A stretch of 17,075 bases of DNA from Cyclobacteriaceae bacterium. GTDB lineage: Bacteria; Bacteroidota; Bacteroidia; Cytophagales; Cyclobacteriaceae. Both the position numbers and the translations under genes were made by a program. Numbering within the stretch: the stretch's first letter is position 1; each line of letters starts with the position of its first letter. Location: assembly GCA_009885605.1 (NCBI GenBank), contig VFKK01000256.1, forward strand, positions 1 to 17,075. The letters are read 5' to 3'. Shown one piece after another: positions 13,107-17,075 of the stretch. Under the pieces are notes generated by a model, which saw only the letters and a program-made list of their open reading frames with translations, was not told where the DNA came from and ran no database searches.

Positions 13107-15812
13107 GTGAAAATCTGGAAAAGCCTGCTCATCTTATTATCCACCCTGCTTCTAATCGGAGCTGGAATCTGGGTCTATAAGAAGTATTTTTCTTCCAGAA
13201 AAATCAACAACCTTGAGCTGATTAGTCAAGAAGCTGTTTTTGTTTTGGAAACCTATCAGGGTGCCGAAACCTGGAATTTGCTGGTAGATGATCCTGTCTG
13301 GGAAATCCTTTCCACACTACCAGCATTTCAAAAATTCAGCCGTGAACTCAATACCCTTGACAGTCTGAGTGGTGGTTCGGGAGAAATCACCAAAATCCTT
13401 TCCGGGAAACAAATGACGGTGAGCCTACACACCACCGGCATTGAGACCTTCGATTTACTTTTTACAGTGAATCTTAATTCAAAAAGAGCTTTAGCCCTCA
13501 TTGAGGAAATCAAAGGCCGAATGAATCCGGGTGCCAGATTTCAATCCAGAAATTATTCCGAATTGGAGATTCTGGAATATTATGACGCGACTAATAACCG
13601 ACTTTGGAGCTTATCAATTCTGGAGGACTTGGTACTCATATCTTCTTCATCTTTTTTGGTCGAGGAAGCAATTCGATTTTACCTAAGTGAAGGCCAGCAA
13701 AGTTTTTTGACTATTGCGGCATCTGCTCCTTACGATAAAGATTCACCGGCCCGACTCCTGCTTTCAGGAAAAGGAATAGCAAGTTTACTAAAAGGTGTGA
13801 CCAACGACCGGGAAAACCCCAGTATTGCCGCATTGGATATCCTGACCGAAGGACTCGTATTAGACTTGATTTTCGAGGATGGTCAGATCGTTTTTAAAGG
13901 TCCTTTGATTTCTGAAAAAGGAATAAACTTCACCCCTTCGATTCAGGCCAATCTTCCTGCCATCGAATCGGTAATTTCCAATCGAACTTTGGCACTGACT
14001 CAATACAACCTTGAGAGTATCTATGAAACTCAGAAGTTGGAAAACCTGGCCTTTACGCCAAGATCAACTTTAAGCGGAGAGATCCAGCGTACACTACTAG
14101 ACAAAGGATTCCCGGATAGTTTCACCGGAGAAATCTACCTTCTGAATTTGGAAAATTATGGAGGCGCCGATCAAAATCTTGCTATCCTCGCCAGAACCAC
14201 CGATCCTGCTTCCGCCTTGGAACTGATTAAGGGATACCAGCAGGAGGCAAAAACAGAAGGCTCTGATTTTTATCTCGGAAATGAGATTCTTTACCTGCCG
14301 GAAGAAGATTTTCCTGCCCATTTGTTTTCCGGAAAATTCCCGGGATTTGGACAGACATTCGTTACTGCATTGGAAGAGGTTTTGATTTTTACTAACTCTC
14401 AACAAGCAATGAAACTCATTCTGGATGATTACGAATCCGGTGACACCTGGGGGAAATCTGCTCAAACTCCGGATGCGAAAAAAGGTCTCAGTCCAACTTC
14501 TGGTTTTACGAGGCTTTTCCTGATCGATCAAATCTGGGATAACTGGACAAAGACTACCAATCCTTCCTGGAGCTCTTTCCTTCAAAAATATTCGACAAGC
14601 TTCCGCTCGTTTCCCTGGGTTTCATTGAAAATCAATCAGATTCAGAAAAAAACTGAAGCAACACTCACTTTCCCCTACAAGTCAGGAAGTAAAGTTGAAG
14701 CGACCGAAACAGAAGCAATTTCATTACAGCCAAGTAAAAACATTCCTTTCAAAACAATCCTTATTTACGGGCCAAAATCTGTGATCAACTTCCAAGATCA
14801 AACTGAGGATATTTTGGTTCAGGATACGGACAATGTCCTGTATCTAATCAACTCGGGCGGAGAAGAAGTCTTTTCTATTAAGCTGAGCGGCCCGGTGATT
14901 TCAGATGTTTTCCAAATAGATTTCTACAAAAATGGAAAACTCCAACTATTGCTGGCAACAGAAGAAAAGATCTATGGAATTGACCGCTTAGGGGACTTAT
15001 TACCTTCCTATCCTTTCAATTTGGGAGGGGAAAGCATTACTCATCTGAATCTAGTCGATTATAGTAACGACCGGGATTATCGCTATTTCATATCCACCGG
15101 CGATGGCGACCTCTTCCTTTTAGACAAAACCGGAAAGCGGCTGGAAGGCTGGGATCCGCTTAAACTTGGTGAGAAGACAATTGCTCCGCCGTCTCATTAT
15201 CGTGTTCCCGGAAGAGGTGACTACATGATTGCCCAAACCGAAAAAGGGAAATTGCATCTCTTCACTCGCCGTGGCGAAAAGCAAACAGGTTCTCCAGTTC
15301 TACTGGGCGAATCGCTCAATTCAAGGCTTGCTGTCTGGCAAGACCCCAAAGCCAAATCGCTCCAATTAGTCGGTATAACCTCTGATGGAGAGGTAATCCA
15401 TTCCAATTTCAGCGGGGAAATTGGATACCGAAATCAACTCATCAAGGAAGACCGGGACAGCGAATTCCAACTGGTACAAGATCAGAAAGGAAATGATTTT
15501 GTCTTCATTTCAAGACAGTTTAAGGAAGTGAGCGTAATGGACAGATCCGAGAAACTCCTCTTCAAAACCAAGGTTTCAGACGAAAACCTGATTTACCAAT
15601 ACTTTGATTTTGGGTCTAATCGACAGATTTTCGCCCTGACCGACCTTGTACAGGAGTTTTGTTACTTATACGACCTGAAGGGAAACCTTCTTACGACCAT
15701 GCCTTTGGAAAGTACCGGCCCGATTCAGATAACTCATCAAGCTTCCCAAGGGCAATTTCTCCTTCGCACGATCAGTGGTGCCAGACTGACAGAGTTTCAA
15801 CTGGCTGATTAA
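13107..15812 (+). CDS. Membrane-anchored protein with DUF3352-like region and C-terminal seven-repeat beta-propeller
   Basis: I chose the GTG at 13107 (901 residues) because the reading KIWKSLLILLSTLLLIGAG gives an N-terminal membrane helix and lies just downstream of a promoter. An in-frame TTG at 13074 would add 11 residues. After the helix (about 5-25) and a basic stretch, residues 35 to about 550 are soluble and look like the DUF3352 type (for example EAVFVLETYQGAETW, and repeated 'KQMTVSL...LLFTVNL' strands), which I cannot name firmly. From about 560 to the end there are seven regularly spaced turns of the type D-x-x-G-x-x-L, for example DRLGDLL, DKTGKRL and DLKGNLL. They begin at residues 582, 626, 673, 720, 767, 812 and 856, a PQQ/FG-GAP-like beta-propeller. 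No catalytic motif is seen, so scaffold or ligand binding is the safest guess. It is separate from mdh and converges on the next gene, with 22 bp between them. Confidence 0.8.
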   Translation: MKIWKSLLILLSTLLLIGAGIWVYKKYFSSRKINNLELISQEAVFVLETYQGAETWNLLVDDPVWEILSTLPAFQKFSRELNTLDSLSGGSGEITKILSGKQMTVSLHTTGIETFDLLFTVNLNSKRALALIEEIKGRMNPGARFQSRNYSELEILEYYDATNNRLWSLSILEDLVLISSSSFLVEEAIRFYLSEGQQSFLTIAASAPYDKDSPARLLLSGKGIASLLKGVTNDRENPSIAALDILTEGLVLDLIFEDGQIVFKGPLISEKGINFTPSIQANLPAIESVISNRTLALTQYNLESIYETQKLENLAFTPRSTLSGEIQRTLLDKGFPDSFTGEIYLLNLENYGGADQNLAILARTTDPASALELIKGYQQEAKTEGSDFYLGNEILYLPEEDFPAHLFSGKFPGFGQTFVTALEEVLIFTNSQQAMKLILDDYESGDTWGKSAQTPDAKKGLSPTSGFTRLFLIDQIWDNWTKTTNPSWSSFLQKYSTSFRSFPWVSLKINQIQKKTEATLTFPYKSGSKVEATETEAISLQPSKNIPFKTILIYGPKSVINFQDQTEDILVQDTDNVLYLINSGGEEVFSIKLSGPVISDVFQIDFYKNGKLQLLLATEEKIYGIDRLGDLLPSYPFNLGGESITHLNLVDYSNDRDYRYFISTGDGDLFLLDKTGKRLEGWDPLKLGEKTIAPPSHYRVPGRGDYMIAQTEKGKLHLFTRRGEKQTGSPVLLGESLNSRLAVWQDPKAKSLQLVGITSDGEVIHSNFSGEIGYRNQLIKEDRDSEFQLVQDQKGNDFVFISRQFKEVSVMDRSEKLLFKTKVSDENLIYQYFDFGSNRQIFALTDLVQEFCYLYDLKGNLLTTMPLESTGPIQITHQASQGQFLLRTISGARLTEFQLAD

Positions 15813-15834
15813 GGAAAATTACTTTCCCTCAGAA

Positions 15835-17075
15835 TCACTTCACCTGAATCTCTTTTTTCCAGGTTTTCAATTGACCAGATTCGTCTTTGAAGTCAACTTC
15901 AAGCACATATGTTCCTGTTAGTTCAGAACTCATCACCTGGAATTCTGACTGAAACTTATCCATTCCATCCTGATACCAGAAAAGCAGCGTGCGGTAATCA
16001 GGTAGCTTTTCCTCTTTCACATTTGGAGAATAAATCGGGCTTTCAAGGCCGATGTAAGGATTCAATCCGGAATAGCCCAAATAAAGAACTTCATTCGGAA
16101 TAGGAAAAAGTCCGAAGTTATTCTCGTAAGAGCTGAAACTCAACACCCCGTCGTACTTCCTGTCATTGAGATAAAATTCTCTGTTGAGAACGTCCAACTT
16201 GTAAAAAAACTTAGGATTGAAATTTGCCAGCATATCTGAATTGAACACAGGCAAAGCATCCACCATCATCAGAGGGTTTCCCTCAAAAAGGTAATCTGCC
16301 TCCACATTCAAAATCCTGAATTCTTTCAGTTTATCCTTTCTCCTCACCGACACATTAGGCACGTATTCTTTAATGACCGTTTCAACATCTTCAAATCGGG
16401 TATAATCATCCAATAGGTAAGATTGATCCTCTACAAATCCGGTAACCACACTCATGCTGTCATTTTGATACACTTGGGAAAAGTAGGGTTCCAAAGCTGA
16501 AGCAAGTTTCATCTTTTGCAAAAACTCCCCATCCTCCCTTGAAATTGTCAACTCAGGAATCTTGAATCCTTCCTTGAATTTTGTCTTTGGACCTGGCAAT
16601 TGGATCTCAAAAGCATTCAGATTACTCCCGTCTTCCACCTGAATCAGCATGTGATCCCAATGTTTGAAACCTCCCAAATCAAAATATAAATTCCCGTTTT
16701 CATCCGGGCGATCTGTGTACAAGGCAGATTGTTCGCCATGAACTGATAGGAAGTATGTTTTGGCAGTGTCCACTTCAACGCCGATTAATTTCCCATGAAC
16801 AATGTGCCCAAAAAGTTCAGGCAGAAATGTGGCATTCTCTACTGATTCGTAAACCAGATCAGATCCAATCTGCTGACCTGAATTGCCTAAATATGGATTT
16901 GGGCTAGCAAGCCTGATCGATTCAATTCTTTCTTCCGGAAGATTTAATTTGATCGTGAAAGCTTCAGATTTTCCCAATTCATCTTTTGAAACTGAAACCG
17001 GCGAAATGCCTGAGCTTGCCTGTTTTGGGAGCGGAACTTCTTTCTTTGCCAAAGTCGGAGGCAAAGCAGGATTCA
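15835..17075 (-). CDS. Large envelope protein with TonB-plug-like C-terminal region (5' end beyond window)
   Basis: The frame stays open to the right edge. The first TTG, at 17064, has no reason to be the start, so at least 413 residues of a longer protein are shown and its N-terminus is missing. Counting from that TTG, residues 84-131 (FGHIVHGKLIGVEVDTAKTY... then TDRPDENGNLYFDL) look like a carboxypeptidase-regulatory or macroglobulin-type beta-sandwich. Residues about 224-312 read like a degenerate TonB plug: VETVIKEYVPNVSVRR, then NPLMMVDALPV, then FNPKFFYKLDVLN and YDGVLSFSSY. About 95 residues follow, ending in a plain beta segment, with no room for a beta-barrel. There is no cysteine in the visible part. 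This resembles barrel-less plug proteins known from Bacteroidota, but the assignment is by eye. It is probably periplasmic or at the cell surface. Confidence 0.72.
   Translation of the reverse strand, partial: NPALPPTLAKKEVPLPKQASSGISPVSVSKDELGKSEAFTIKLNLPEERIESIRLASPNPYLGNSGQQIGSDLVYESVENATFLPELFGHIVHGKLIGVEVDTAKTYFLSVHGEQSALYTDRPDENGNLYFDLGGFKHWDHMLIQVEDGSNLNAFEIQLPGPKTKFKEGFKIPELTISREDGEFLQKMKLASALEPYFSQVYQNDSMSVVTGFVEDQSYLLDDYTRFEDVETVIKEYVPNVSVRRKDKLKEFRILNVEADYLFEGNPLMMVDALPVFNSDMLANFNPKFFYKLDVLNREFYLNDRKYDGVLSFSSYENNFGLFPIPNEVLYLGYSGLNPYIGLESPIYSPNVKEEKLPDYRTLLFWYQDGMDKFQSEFQVMSSELTGTYVLEVDFKDESGQLKTWKKEIQVK

Noticed and set aside
15813..15834. Short inverted repeat GGAAA/TTTCC between the two convergent genes, considered as a bidirectional terminator
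   Set aside because: The stem is only 5 bp, AT-rich and without a T-run on either side, so it does not meet a reasonable terminator standard.
1..17075. Possibility of a mobile element, CRISPR, defence island, biosynthetic cluster or other new multi-gene system
   Set aside because: All long frames are accounted for by housekeeping or envelope proteins with conserved Bacteroidota neighbours. I saw no transposase, integrase, direct-repeat array, tRNA-flanked island or shift in base composition.

Overview
The window looks like ordinary chromosomal core DNA of a Bacteroidota bacterium, most likely order Cytophagales (an Algoriphagus/Cyclobacterium-like organism; this is my inference from protein style, not a search). 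Supporting signs are a protein with a type IX secretion (T9SS) C-terminal sorting domain, a DUF4835 (PorD-type) protein, a Bacteroidota-type omega subunit, an OstA-like LPS-transport protein, and promoter-like elements of the Bacteroidota form TTTG-N(16-21)-TAnnTTTG at most transcription-unit boundaries. Shine-Dalgarno sequences are nearly absent. Coding density is very high and no gene-free stretch reaches 300 bases; the largest gap is 229 bp at 1233-1461.

Layout. Positions 1-10039 carry genes on the minus strand. In transcription order these are an OstA/LptA-like protein, a small T9SS substrate, BamD, RNA polymerase omega (RpoZ), CoaBC, DUF4835/PorD, RecN, FabI, and a secreted amidohydrolase that runs off the left edge. 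Positions 10088-15812 carry genes on the plus strand: TilS, a lone cyclic-nucleotide-binding domain protein, malate dehydrogenase, and a large membrane-anchored beta-propeller protein. A partial minus-strand gene, convergent with the last of these, runs off the right edge.

How the genes fit together. bamD-rpoZ-coaBC-DUF4835-recN are tightly packed (3-41 nt apart) behind one very good promoter. They look like a housekeeping operon joining outer-membrane assembly, transcription, coenzyme A synthesis, T9SS and DNA repair. fabI follows with its own weak promoter and a clear intrinsic terminator. The OstA-like gene and tilS diverge from a 48-bp gap holding two face-to-face -7 elements. Several envelope genes sit close together: LPS transport, OMP assembly, T9SS accessory and a T9SS cargo protein.

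I found no mobile element, CRISPR array, phage, tRNA/rRNA or obvious new defence or biosynthetic system. The points most worth a second look are smaller. CoaBC has Asp and Ser at two positions that are catalytic Asn and Cys in the E. coli enzyme. The lptA/tilS gap holds compressed divergent promoters, with tilS predicted to be leaderless. The mdh terminator overlaps the next gene's promoter. The large propeller protein has seven regular 44-47-residue repeats. The right-edge protein appears to contain a TonB-plug-like domain without a barrel.
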